Source: Mucilaginibacter arboris (lineage in GTDB: Bacteria; Bacteroidota; Bacteroidia; Sphingobacteriales; Sphingobacteriaceae). From it: a stretch of 64,000 bases of DNA. Under the pieces are notes generated by a model that did no database searches, had not been told where the DNA came from, and saw nothing but the letters and a program-made list of their open reading frames with translations. The DNA lies in the NCBI RefSeq assembly GCF_009754915.1, contig NZ_WPIK01000006.1, positions 62,001-126,000 of the forward strand. The letters run 5' to 3'. Both the position numbers and the translations under genes were made by a program. How positions within the stretch are numbered: the stretch's first letter is position 1; each line of letters starts with the position of its first letter. Positions 18,228 through 27,021 of the stretch are shown here, one piece after another.

Positions 18228-18379
18228 AGAGCATGTTTAAATTTTGTTCAACCTATTTTTGATACTTCTTTTATCCGGCAAAAATTTGCGGCCCTTTATC
18301 AAAAGGTAATTTAAACGCCAATTTTTTAATGGTAAAAGAAGCATTGTGGTTTTTTGTGATATAAATTTAAAGAGGCATT
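18228..18379. repeat. MITE-like element: repeat pair flanked by IS-type inverted ends
   Basis: The outer left end AGAGCATGTTTAAATTTTG (from 18228) resembles the right end of the IS remnant at 27566. The outer right end ATAAATTTAAAGAGGCATT (to about 18379) is its imperfect inverse. Nested inside are the repeat arms ATACTTCTTTTATCCGGC (18262) and GGTAAAAGAAGCAT (ending 18344), each about 34 nt from the outer end. The whole is about 150 bp and lies between the GH2 and GH42 genes. It has no coding capacity. Mobility is inferred from its structure. Confidence 0.6.
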
Positions 18380-18446
18380 TAGATAAATCCTATTTTAGTT
18401 TTTGCTAACCTTTGTTATTTATGTATCCACTTATTACAAAAGCTTT

Positions 18447-20549
18447 ATGATGAAGCACTACTTTAAATTATCGTTCCTGCTGCTATTCCTCCTAATGAAA
18501 AAAAATGTTTCTGCTCAAAATGCAGACCGCTTTTTTGCAAAAAAGGATTTGATGACCATCGGCTCCTACTATTATCCAGAACAATGGCCGCACGAATATT
18601 GGGAGCGCGATATTAAAAAAATGGCAGAAGTTGGGTTTGAGTTTACACATTTTGGCGAATTCGCATGGGCTTTTATTGAGCCGGAAGAAGGCAAGTTTGA
18701 TTTTAAATGGCTGGATGAAGCTGTTGAACTGGCTTCTAAAAATCATATTAAAGTGATTTTGTGTACATCTTCTCCAACACCTCCAGTATGGTTAAGTCAG
18801 AAACATCCCGAAATTTTAATGGTAAACGAAACAGGAACAACGATGCAGCATGGATCCCGGCAGCAAGCTTCCTGGTCAAGTTCGGTTTACCGGCAGTATG
18901 TGTCCAAAATGGTAGAAGCTTTGGCCAAGCATTATGCCAATGATAAACGCATCTGGGGTTGGCAACTGGATAACGAACCTTCGCATTACGGACAGTATGA
19001 TTATAGTCCCGCAGCACAGGAAAGTTTTCAGAAATGGTTAAAAGCAAAATACAAAAATATTGATACACTTAATAAAACCTGGGGAACAGCTTTCTGGAGC
19101 ATACGTTATTCAGATTTTAATCAGGTCCGTATTCCTAACGCAAAAGAACTGATTGCGCAACCAAATCCGCATGCTGTGCTTGATTTTAAACGCTTTTCTT
19201 CGGATGAAATAACTGATTTTTTAGGAATGCAATACAAAATATTACGTCAGCATATTTTACCCGAACAATGGATTACAACGAACTTAATGCCCGATCATGC
19301 TCCTGTTGATCCGGAACGGATGACTAATCTTGATTTTGTAACTTATACCAAATATTTGGTTGCCGGTTATGATAAAGGTTTAGGGCCGCAAGGTTTCAGA
19401 ATGGGTTCTCCTACAAGTATTGCTTTTGCCAATGATTTTTTTCGGTCTATTAATGGAACAACAGGTGTAATGGAACTACAACCCGGTCAGGTAAACTGGG
19501 GCAAGTTCAATCCGCAGCCAATGCCTGGAGTAGTACGCATGTGGATATGGCACGCCTTTGCCGGTGGAAATAAATTTGTGTGCAACTATCGCTTTAAACA
19601 ACCACTAACCGGTGGCGAGCAATATCATTACGGCATTATCAGTACAGATGGCGTAACGCCAAGTACAAGCGGATTGGAATATATCAAAGTGATCAAGGAG
19701 ATGAAAGATTTAAGGAAATCTTACGATCCGAATGAAAAAATGCCAAAGTCTTATCAATCCAAATTAACTGCCGTTTTGTACAATCCGGATAACCGTTGGG
19801 AAATGGACAATCAACCTCAAACTAATCAATGGGATTTTATGCAGCATTTAATGCGTTATTATGGCGCTTTAAAACAGTTTGGCGCTCCTGTTGATGTTAT
19901 TACAGAGGATAAAGATTTCTCCAAATATCCGGTTATGGTTGCTCCGGCGTATCAACTGCTGGATGCAAAGTTGGTGGCCAGATGGAAACAATACGTCGAA
20001 AACGGCGGACATTTAGTTCTATCATCCCGTACCGGACAAAAAGACCGCAATGGTAAACTTTGGGAAATGAAATGGGCAGAACCTATTTATAATTTAATCG
20101 GTGCTAAAGTTTCTTTTTATGATCTCCTGCCCGATTCTGTTCAGGGAACGATAAAAATGGGAACAAAGAGCTTTAAGTGGAATAATTGGGCTGATATACT
20201 GGAACCTTTTGCAGGAACAGAAGTTATCGCAACTTATAGCAGTCAGTTTTATGCAGGAAAAGCAGCTGTTATCTCTTGCAAATTGGGCAAAGGAACTGTC
20301 ACTTATGTCGGTGCGGATACAGATGACGGTTCTTTAGAAAAAGCAGTGCTAAAAAGAGTATATCAACAAGCAGGGATTGTTAGTGAAGATTTGCCGGAAG
20401 GCGTAGTAATTGACTGGCGCGACGGTTTTTGGGTTGGCGTTAATTATTCCGGAAAACCTTATCAAGTTCCTGTTCCTGCTCAAGCTAAAATTTTAATTGG
20501 AACAAAAACGCTTAAACCAGCTGATGTGATTGTTTGGAAAGATAAATAA
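18447..20549 (+). CDS. GH42 beta-galactosidase
   Basis: The product is about 700 residues from the ATG at 18447; an adjacent ATG lies at 18450, and a longer TTG-started frame from 18402 adds an implausible leader. A signal peptide (MKHYFKLSFLLLFLLMKKNVSAQ) precedes the GH42 barrel, with YYYPEQWPHEYWERD, GEFAWAFIEPEEG and SSPTPPVWL. The acid/base Glu is in WQLDNEPSHYG (codon at 18975) and the nucleophile is in TGVMELQPGQVNWG (codon at 19473). A beta-galactosidase trimerisation domain follows (about 480-640). With GH2 it would finish hydrolysis of galacto-oligosaccharides. It is separated from the GH2 gene by 306 bp that hold a MITE-like element, so it may have its own promoter. Confidence 0.93.
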   Translation: MMKHYFKLSFLLLFLLMKKNVSAQNADRFFAKKDLMTIGSYYYPEQWPHEYWERDIKKMAEVGFEFTHFGEFAWAFIEPEEGKFDFKWLDEAVELASKNHIKVILCTSSPTPPVWLSQKHPEILMVNETGTTMQHGSRQQASWSSSVYRQYVSKMVEALAKHYANDKRIWGWQLDNEPSHYGQYDYSPAAQESFQKWLKAKYKNIDTLNKTWGTAFWSIRYSDFNQVRIPNAKELIAQPNPHAVLDFKRFSSDEITDFLGMQYKILRQHILPEQWITTNLMPDHAPVDPERMTNLDFVTYTKYLVAGYDKGLGPQGFRMGSPTSIAFANDFFRSINGTTGVMELQPGQVNWGKFNPQPMPGVVRMWIWHAFAGGNKFVCNYRFKQPLTGGEQYHYGIISTDGVTPSTSGLEYIKVIKEMKDLRKSYDPNEKMPKSYQSKLTAVLYNPDNRWEMDNQPQTNQWDFMQHLMRYYGALKQFGAPVDVITEDKDFSKYPVMVAPAYQLLDAKLVARWKQYVENGGHLVLSSRTGQKDRNGKLWEMKWAEPIYNLIGAKVSFYDLLPDSVQGTIKMGTKSFKWNNWADILEPFAGTEVIATYSSQFYAGKAAVISCKLGKGTVTYVGADTDDGSLEKAVLKRVYQQAGIVSEDLPEGVVIDWRDGFWVGVNYSGKPYQVPVPAQAKILIGTKTLKPADVIVWKDK

Positions 20550-20559
20550 TTTTACTTTT

Positions 20560-20862
20560 ATGTCTGAAAGAAATAAACTTAGTAAACCTCGAATAACTTT
20601 AGACGGAAAATATATTTACACATTTACCTTTAAAGGCGATGGTTATGGAACTGTTGATGTTATAGACTTAATTACGGAAAATAATTACTTCGCTTCTTTT
20701 TAGCTTCACTTTCACGATAATAAATCCACTTGGTTATATTTAGATTTTAACGATAAAAGTTTCGTATCACCATTAGGTGAAGAAGTTCACGCTTTTAACT
20801 ATCCGATTGATTATTTTTTAGAATCCTTAACAAAGGAGCTAGAGATTCCTGGAGCTAAATAA
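20560..20862 (+). pseudogene. Short ORF interrupted by an in-frame amber codon
   Basis: An ATG at 20560 opens a frame of 100 codons ending at TAA 20860-20862, interrupted by a single TAG at 20701-20703 (codon 48). The halves read MSERNKLSKPRITLDGKY to NNYFASF, then LHFHDNKSTWLYLDFNDK to LEIPGAK, with the same codon style on both sides. This suggests one gene with a nonsense mutation, or a sequencing error. I recognise no family. The small acidic soluble protein begins 11 bp after the GH42 stop. The TAG falls in GCTTCTTTTTAGC, which is one T away from the interspersed core. Confidence 0.5.
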
Positions 20863-20992
20863 TTTTTCCATATCAAAAACCTGTCGTCGATATAAAACAT
20901 AAAAAGGCACTTAATGGGGTTTTTATTCTCAATTTGCAAGTAATTACTGATACAAAGGTTATTAATCATATAAATTAAAACACGATACAAAA

Positions 20993-21457
20993 ATGAAAAA
21001 GTTGTTTACCATCCTTTTAATAGTTATTTCTATTAATGCTATTGGTCAAACTCCAATAAATCTATTAGCTAAAACCGAAAAAGAAATTAAAGATGCAATG
21101 AGTTCTTTTTCAGTTGTTTCTTTTGAAAAATCTTTTTCAGAAACTGGAGATCCAATTTTAGGGTATCAATTTGACTTCGATTTTTCAACAGGCAAAAACA
21201 AATCTAATAATAGTATATATGCAGCCCTATTCCCTCTTCAAATTGAAAATACATGTGTCAATTGTTACTATTTTTACAGTGACAACAACGACTTAGAACC
21301 AATAGTTAACAATATAAATGAAAGTCCCATTTTTGTTAAAATAGATAATGTTTTTGGTTGGCACAACAAAAATAAAAACTACGATATAATTATTGAACAA
21401 AATAAAAATGGAAAAGGCTTCACTCTTAGATATTCCTGGAAATTTAAAAAAACATAA
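20993..21457 (+). CDS. Secreted protein of unknown function
   Basis: The product has 154 residues with a clear signal peptide (MKKLFTILLIVISINAIGQ). The mature part is rich in Asn, Lys and aromatic residues and has two Cys in NTCVNCYYFYSD. It is more AT-rich than the neighbouring enzyme genes. It sits in the convergent gap between the galactan operon and the GH28 cluster and does not look like a carbohydrate-active enzyme. No family recognised; it may be part of a small horizontally acquired patch together with the interrupted ORF upstream. Confidence 0.55.
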   Translation: MKKLFTILLIVISINAIGQTPINLLAKTEKEIKDAMSSFSVVSFEKSFSETGDPILGYQFDFDFSTGKNKSNNSIYAALFPLQIENTCVNCYYFYSDNNDLEPIVNNINESPIFVKIDNVFGWHNKNKNYDIIIEQNKNGKGFTLRYSWKFKKT

Positions 21458-21549
21458 ATTTCATCAAAAAAAATGAAAATTGCACTTGTCCCATCTCGTA
21501 TTTAGTTACCCTCTCGAGGGCGGGTCTGTTTAACAATCTCATCACCTTA

Positions 21550-23139
21550 TTACTTCTCCACCTTAATACTTCTTTTATCAATAGAATTTTGAGGTTGAAT
21601 TTCCAATCCTTCCACATTTTTTAGCTGTAAAAGAGGCATGTTTGCTGGTGTCTCTGCTTTTACATTATTTAAACTGATGCTTTTTACATCATCCAAAATA
21701 ATAGCCGGGCGCGTTTCTCTTCCCAAAAAGCTAACTTCCACATTATTCATTTCGATGTTTTTAGCGTGGCGGATGAAGAAACCGTATGAAGGAAGTACAC
21801 CAAATTTTTCCGGCTCAGGATATGTTTTTTCAAACTCAGGAACAACTTTTTGAATTTTGCTTTCTGCTGAATCTATTGGCCGATAATAAATACGGATGTT
21901 GTTGAGTTTCACATCTTCAATCGGATGTCCGGGCAAGCCGGCAATTAAAGATGCAAAATGAGAATCTGCATTATAAACCATAACATTACTGATTAATATT
22001 CTGCGTAGAGCGCCAATTGGCGTTCCTTCTGGTGCCCGAAGTCGGCCACCAAGACGAAGGAAAATTGGAGAATTAACAACATCCCGCATGGTAATATTGG
22101 TTATCGTTACATCTTCCAGTAAACCGCCATCCACTGTTTCCAGCGCTAAACCTCTGCAAAAATCAAAAACACAGTTAGAAATGGTAATATTTTTAAATCC
22201 TCCGTTAGATTCTGTTCCCATTTTAATCCGTCCCGTTGGCCCTTCATGGTCCGGTACCATTTTTGCTTCTTTGCGCTGATAAGTTCCGTTTAATAACGTT
22301 CCTCGATCATAACCGCTAACCTGACAATTGGTAATCGTAACATTTTCTGTAGCACGGGCATAACCTAAACCAAAAGAACTTTTTAAACAAATCGCATCAT
22401 CCCAGGGAGAATTTACGGTACAATTTGAAATGCGAACGTTGCGGCAACAATCCACATCAATGCCATCGCGATTGGTATCCATTTTTAAATTATCAACCGT
22501 AAAATTATCAACGCCAGTTGCCAGGATAGCCATGTGTCCACCAAAAAGAATAGAAAAATCTTTTAAAATAACATTGCGGCAAAGTTTAAGGCTGATGGCT
22601 TTATTTCCTTCGCCTTTTCTTTTTGGTATTTCGCGAGTAAGTCCTTTTCCATAAATAGTTCCGGGGCCGAGGATAGAAATATCTTCCAGGTTTTCGCCCC
22701 AAATCAAACTGTTATGCCAGTGACTATGCCCAAAATCCTGATATTTTGTAGAAACAGAAGCCTCCGCCTCGTCATAATTCTGCTTTCCTTCCTGATAATC
22801 AGAGGCCTGCAAAATACAACCTTGATCTAAATATAAAGCAACATGACTTTTCAGATGGATAGAATAACTCAGAAATTTTCCTGCCGGAAAGTAAACTGTT
22901 CCGCCTCCTGCTGTTGCTGCAGCTTCAATAGCTTTATTTATGGCTTCGGTTTCTAATGTTTTTCCATCGCCTTTGGCGCCGTAATTTTTAATGCTATAAA
23001 AGAAGCTATTCTGCGCACACAGATTTATTGGAAGCATGGAAATCAAAATCAGCATCAAAAGAAGTTTACTAAATGCTTCTTTTATCCCTATAATTTCACA
23101 CTTTACAGGATTTGATCCTATCCTCTTATTTAACTTCAT
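21550..23139 (-). CDS. GH28 family pectinase (polygalacturonase-like), second in cluster
   Basis: The 529-residue protein has a parallel beta-helix of GH28 type: FYSIKNYGAKGDGKTLETEAINKAI at the start of the mature part, then MDTNRDGIDVDCC, SPWDDAICLKSS and GTESNGGFKNITISNC. The acidic pairs expected for galacturonan hydrolysis are present, while the GHG of classic polygalacturonases is replaced. The N-terminus is long; a signal peptide (LLLMLILISMLPINLCAQ) follows about 27 extra residues, and part of that leader is an exact repeat core at 23075, so an internal start near the hydrophobic stretch is possible. The ATG at 23139 overlaps the upstream stop by 14 bp. The C-terminal codons overlap a repeat pair at 21566-21639. 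Confidence 0.85.
   Translation of the reverse strand: MKLNKRIGSNPVKCEIIGIKEAFSKLLLMLILISMLPINLCAQNSFFYSIKNYGAKGDGKTLETEAINKAIEAAATAGGGTVYFPAGKFLSYSIHLKSHVALYLDQGCILQASDYQEGKQNYDEAEASVSTKYQDFGHSHWHNSLIWGENLEDISILGPGTIYGKGLTREIPKRKGEGNKAISLKLCRNVILKDFSILFGGHMAILATGVDNFTVDNLKMDTNRDGIDVDCCRNVRISNCTVNSPWDDAICLKSSFGLGYARATENVTITNCQVSGYDRGTLLNGTYQRKEAKMVPDHEGPTGRIKMGTESNGGFKNITISNCVFDFCRGLALETVDGGLLEDVTITNITMRDVVNSPIFLRLGGRLRAPEGTPIGALRRILISNVMVYNADSHFASLIAGLPGHPIEDVKLNNIRIYYRPIDSAESKIQKVVPEFEKTYPEPEKFGVLPSYGFFIRHAKNIEMNNVEVSFLGRETRPAIILDDVKSISLNNVKAETPANMPLLQLKNVEGLEIQPQNSIDKRSIKVEK
21566..21639. repeat. Repeat pair forming the 3' end of the GH28 coding sequence
   Basis: The left arm ATACTTCTTTTATC starts at 21566 and the right arm GCTGTAAAAGAGGCAT ends at 21639. 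The pair encodes the last residues of the GH28 protein (MPLLQLKN to DKRSIKVEK). The interspersed element appears to have become coding at the gene's end, or the gene's 3' end formed inside it. Confidence 0.5.
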
Positions 23140-24409
23140 CCTGATTGATAATTGGTTGACCTTGTTTTACGGTTAGCTTTAATCCGGAAAGATCCACATC
23201 TTTAACATCTTTCAAAATAAAACCTTTTTCTGCGGTTATATTGCAGTTAACAAAGGAAACATTCTGAATTGGACTTCCGCTTAACCCGCTCATATCGCCC
23301 ACATTTTTAACTGTTCCAGAAATATTGATCAGCTTGATATTTTTTACAACCGGCAAAACTTTAGCCGGAGGTTTTATCGGCGGAACCATTCTCCATGCCA
23401 TATTAAACTCAAAAGCTTTCCCGGTTTGATTGAGTTTGATGTTTTTATAAGTGATATTCTCCACAACGCCACTTCTGCTTGGCTGCGATTTAAAACGAAT
23501 TGGCGCCCAATTTCCTGCTTCCATCACACAATTATCAACGGTAACCTCACTAATTCCACCGGAAGTTTCACTTCCCATAGCTACGCCACCATGGCCGTAA
23601 CCAAAACGAGATTTATCAATCAAAATATTTTTGCTTGGACGGTTTACCCGCAATCCGTCTTCATCTTTTCCTGATTTAATGGAGATGCAGTCATCATTTA
23701 CATCAATATCACAGCCGGTAATATGAACATCAGTACTCGAATCAATATCAATTCCATCAGAACTTGGAATGTTATGATCAGCCGAAATTTTAAGATTTTG
23801 AACCAAAACATGATCGCTATACAAAACGTGCAGGCACCAAACCGCCTGATTGTGTAAATTTAAGTTAGCAATAGTTGCATTCTTACAGTTTTGAAAACAA
23901 ATTAAACGCGGACGTCCGACACGTATTGGATTAACATTTCCTTCGGCTCGTGCTTTCAAGGCACGGGCAGTCCAGATATCTCCTGAACCGTCAATCGTAC
24001 CTTCGCCGCTAATGGTAACGCCGTTTAAATCATTAGCGTTAATAAAGGCAGATGTCCAGGTTTTTTCCTCGCCTTCCCAACGCGTTGGTATCTGCGGATA
24101 ATCTTCAGGATTAATAGAACCTTTTAAAACGCCGCCTTTTTCAATTTCCAGGTTAACTCCTTTTTTTAAAAAGAGTGCACCACTGATAAATATACCTTTT
24201 GGAACTACAACAACACCTCCGCCTTTTGCTGCACATTGCTCAATTGCGGCTTGTATTGCTTTGGTATTTAAAGTAAGGCTATCACCTTTAGCACCAAAAT
24301 CAGTAATAAGATACCGTTTTGCAGTTTTAGGTTGAGGAAGAATAAATGCCGATAAAAACAGCATAGTAATTATGGCAGACAGGATAAATACTTTTTTCAT
24401 GCAGTTCAT
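23126..24409 (-). CDS. GH28 polygalacturonase
   Basis: The 427-residue product has a signal segment (MKKVFILSAIITMLFLSAFIL) and a GH28 beta-helix starting YLITDFGAKGDSLTLNTKAIQ. Catalytic motifs are complete: DGIDIDSSTD, VNDDCISIKSGKD (D239/D240 from the 24409 start), GYGHGGVAMGSETSGG with the GHG, and IRFKSQ near the RIK position. It should hydrolyse alpha-1,4 galacturonosyl or rhamnogalacturonan linkages in the periplasm. The start at 24409 overlaps the upstream stop as ATGA, implying translational coupling; an ATG at 24400 (MKKVFIL) is also possible. It is the middle gene of a three-gene minus-strand cluster. Confidence 0.9.
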   Translation of the reverse strand: MNCMKKVFILSAIITMLFLSAFILPQPKTAKRYLITDFGAKGDSLTLNTKAIQAAIEQCAAKGGGVVVVPKGIFISGALFLKKGVNLEIEKGGVLKGSINPEDYPQIPTRWEGEEKTWTSAFINANDLNGVTISGEGTIDGSGDIWTARALKARAEGNVNPIRVGRPRLICFQNCKNATIANLNLHNQAVWCLHVLYSDHVLVQNLKISADHNIPSSDGIDIDSSTDVHITGCDIDVNDDCISIKSGKDEDGLRVNRPSKNILIDKSRFGYGHGGVAMGSETSGGISEVTVDNCVMEAGNWAPIRFKSQPSRSGVVENITYKNIKLNQTGKAFEFNMAWRMVPPIKPPAKVLPVVKNIKLINISGTVKNVGDMSGLSGSPIQNVSFVNCNITAEKGFILKDVKDVDLSGLKLTVKQGQPIINQDEVK

Positions 24410-26541
24410 TTAGAAGTGCGATTAGAACGAATGATAATAAACTGGCTTTCGTGCCCTGGCAAAACCAATTGAAGCTGTGTTTTACCATTTACTGCAGATG
24501 AAGTTATTGGTTTAATTGTACCGCTGTTTACATCCCAAATTTCTGCTTTTCCGGTTCCGTTTAAAGTTACTTTCAGGTTTTGATCCTGTTCGCCTTCGTT
24601 AAAAAAGAAATACATTTCGGCATCCTTCCAATTGCGATGCAAGTATTTAATAGCAGGAACTGAATGTTCCAATTGTACATCAGGAGAACTTATTTTTTGA
24701 ATAATGTTATCAGTCAAATTTCCGGATGCTTCTTTTACCGCCCAATTTATTAATTCAACCGGTTTAGCTTGCAAAAACGTTTTGTCGAACTTTTTTTCAG
24801 GCTGATGTCCAAGAAAAATTACTTTTCCGCCTTGTTTTGCAAAATCCTGTAATCGTTTTAATGCCTGATCCGACATAATTTCAGTTTCAGGAATGATAAT
24901 CGTACGATAACTTTGTCCGCTTAAATTAGTAAAGCTTCCTTTATTTAATTTAAAAACAGATGTAAGCGCTTGGTTATCTACAAAATCAAAATCAATCTGA
25001 TGTTCCAATAGTTGTTTTGCAATATTTAGCAAACTGGTATTGGCTTCTTCATCTCCCAGCCACATGCTTTCTGTAGGACAATACAAACCAACCTGCGCAG
25101 CCGGAATGCCGTTTGACAGCAAAAAAGAAGCACGGTTAGAATATTCGGCCAAAGCCGGAAAAGCAGGATCGGTTAAGTAACTTTCTCCTTTAGCTTTGCC
25201 ATTTGCTGAAGAAGGCCAAAACATATACTCAAACAGATTGATGCCCCGAACTAATTGTTCATTCACAACCCATCTGGCATCAGCAACAGTAGGCTTAGGT
25301 GTATAAGCTGCAAAGCTTTCGCTTAAAGCACGAGGTTTGCCATACATGTGTGCAGCAGAAGAAGCAAGTTTGGGGAAATCAGCAACATTATCGTACCAGA
25401 TCTGGTGCCAGATTGCATCAACGCCTGGAACCTGTACATAACGCATATCTTTAAAATAATCACCTTCACTTCGGGCTAAATCCATCAGTTTATCTTCGTG
25501 ATTGATGTGCACCATGTATTCCAAGCCGTTCTGCGCGCACCAGTTGGCTTGTACTTTAAAAAAGTTATCCCGAAATAAATCTGACCATACATCCCAGAAA
25601 TCTGCTTTGGCCAACTTCTGTTTTTCTGTCATAAAAGGAGTAAAAAACGAAGCCAGATAAGGCGTGATATCATAACCTTTCTTTTGCTTGAAAATATTAA
25701 GCAGTTCAGGTGTCCAGGGTGTAAAGTTATATTCAGGTTCGTCTCCTCTAAACCCTAAAACGGTTTTACCAAATTCATCGCCAATGTATTTTTTGTATTG
25801 CACATGAGTAAACTCCAGAAACTGTCGGGTAGCAGCCGGATTTAGGTAATCGCATAAAGAATTAACAGTATCCTTTCCACCTGTTGGGTTATTAGCAGCA
25901 CGTGTTACCGAAGTTTTAAAGCGATGCTGTGCCAATAAAATCTGCCAATTGCCTTGAGGCGCTTTCCAGTTTAACTGATGATTGTTAAGGCTGATAATTT
26001 CATTCGCCTTGTTTTCAGCATTAACAGCAACGGCGCTGATGATGGAAGCATCTAATTTTTCGTTAACCGTTTCTTCTTCTTTTAGGTTGATTCGTTTAGC
26101 AATCACTAATCCCTGCATCCGCAAATCAGGTCGTTCCTGACTAAATTTTCCGCCCGCAAAACCGCTCGGATATTTACCTTCATCAATAATCCACAAATGC
26201 ATTCCCCGCTTTTTCAGTTCCTGTACAATCATCTTTACATTTTCAAACCAACCGGCAGACAGGTAAGGTTCTTTCATGTGGTAGCCGCCTTCGATGGTTA
26301 CTACTTTTATGCCTTGTTTTTTGATAGCATTTAAATCCGCAGAAATGGATTCTAAACTTAAAGGCCCTTCCAAACCATAAGTTAACGTTTCGGCATATTG
26401 CGAAGGAGAATTTTTAAATGTAGTCGCCATTTCTGCATATTTGGGCAGCGTTACTTTTTGCCAGTTTTGTTGTGCAAAAAGTAAACCGGCCGACAATAAT
26501 GCTATGCTCAGTAGAAGATACCTTTTTTTACTTTTCAACAT
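24406..26541 (-). CDS. GH106-like glycoside hydrolase (putative alpha-L-rhamnosidase)
   Basis: The 711-residue protein has a signal peptide (to about residue 24, LLFAQQ). Early motifs PLSLESISADLNAIKKQGI, LWIIDEGKYPSGFAGG and LGFRGDEPEYNFTPWTPEL, and a late region with VIFLGHQPEKKF, resemble the long glycosyl hydrolases grouped with GH106 rhamnosidases. It is shorter than characterised GH106 enzymes, which are around 1000 residues, so it may lack accessory modules or belong to a related unassigned group. Being first in a cluster with two GH28 genes fits removal of rhamnose from rhamnogalacturonan. A repeat core sits in its coding region at 24728, encoding VKEAS. Function is inferred from similarity and context. 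Confidence 0.55.
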   Translation of the reverse strand: MLKSKKRYLLLSIALLSAGLLFAQQNWQKVTLPKYAEMATTFKNSPSQYAETLTYGLEGPLSLESISADLNAIKKQGIKVVTIEGGYHMKEPYLSAGWFENVKMIVQELKKRGMHLWIIDEGKYPSGFAGGKFSQERPDLRMQGLVIAKRINLKEEETVNEKLDASIISAVAVNAENKANEIISLNNHQLNWKAPQGNWQILLAQHRFKTSVTRAANNPTGGKDTVNSLCDYLNPAATRQFLEFTHVQYKKYIGDEFGKTVLGFRGDEPEYNFTPWTPELLNIFKQKKGYDITPYLASFFTPFMTEKQKLAKADFWDVWSDLFRDNFFKVQANWCAQNGLEYMVHINHEDKLMDLARSEGDYFKDMRYVQVPGVDAIWHQIWYDNVADFPKLASSAAHMYGKPRALSESFAAYTPKPTVADARWVVNEQLVRGINLFEYMFWPSSANGKAKGESYLTDPAFPALAEYSNRASFLLSNGIPAAQVGLYCPTESMWLGDEEANTSLLNIAKQLLEHQIDFDFVDNQALTSVFKLNKGSFTNLSGQSYRTIIIPETEIMSDQALKRLQDFAKQGGKVIFLGHQPEKKFDKTFLQAKPVELINWAVKEASGNLTDNIIQKISSPDVQLEHSVPAIKYLHRNWKDAEMYFFFNEGEQDQNLKVTLNGTGKAEIWDVNSGTIKPITSSAVNGKTQLQLVLPGHESQFIIIRSNRTSK
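24726..24740 (+). repeat. Coding copy of the repeat core in the GH106-like gene
   Basis: ATGCTTCTTTTACCG is an exact 12-mer plus two bases of the extended consensus. On the gene strand it reads AVKEAS. Confidence 0.45.
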
Positions 26542-27021
26542 TATAATAGTGTTCTTGAACTAAATTTAAAAACCCGTTTACTTTTTTAGCGGTAATGTAT
26601 GCACGAGCATCTAAGTTTAATAACTTTTAGGTATTTGTGATAGAGAACATCGCAGTCTTAACATGCATAGATTTATATTAAGCAGGGAGGTGCAGTTATC
26701 CGAACGGATACAAGCATCATATTTAACAAAGGTGGTATTCTTTTCAGTAAAAAACCCTTATGTCTTACAAAATGCTGTTTAAATTTATGGTGCTTCTTTT
26801 AAGCATATCAATTTGGTGTTTTAATTTATACAAAAAAAATGAAAGCTTTATATTTTTTAGGTGATAAAAGAAGCATAGACAATACGTTAAATAAAATTTA
26901 AACAGGCGCTAACACTTTTTATTTTTGAGTAATATTTTGTTATTCCATATAGTAAGTTTAGGTATGTTTTTATTTTAATAGACAGGCTTTTATTTCATTA
27001 ATAAGAATTCATGCATCCTTC
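26542..27021. other. Intergenic region upstream of the GH106/GH28 cluster
   Basis: No gene is evident in these 480 bp. The region should hold the promoter of the minus-strand pectinase cluster. A 14-bp palindrome TATCCGAACGGATA at 26697-26710 is a possible operator. A MITE-like repeat pair occupies 26770-26910, and the IS remnant begins at 27022. Confidence 0.4.
26770..26910. repeat. MITE-like element with repeat pair and IS-type ends
   Basis: The left part AAATGCTGTTTAAATTTATGG runs into GTGCTTCTTTTAAGC (core at 26792). The right part TTTTTTAGGTGATAAAAGAAGCAT, split here as TTTTTTAGGTG and ATAAAAGAAGCAT (ending 26876), is followed by ATAAAATTTAAACAGGCGCT ending at 26910, again 34 nt beyond the core. 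The left spacing is shorter, suggesting an internal deletion of the left end. No coding capacity. Confidence 0.55.

Noticed and set aside
18402-18446. TTG-initiated extension of the GH42 gene
   Set aside because: The extension puts 15 residues before an otherwise normal signal peptide; the ATG at 18447 or 18450 is preferred.
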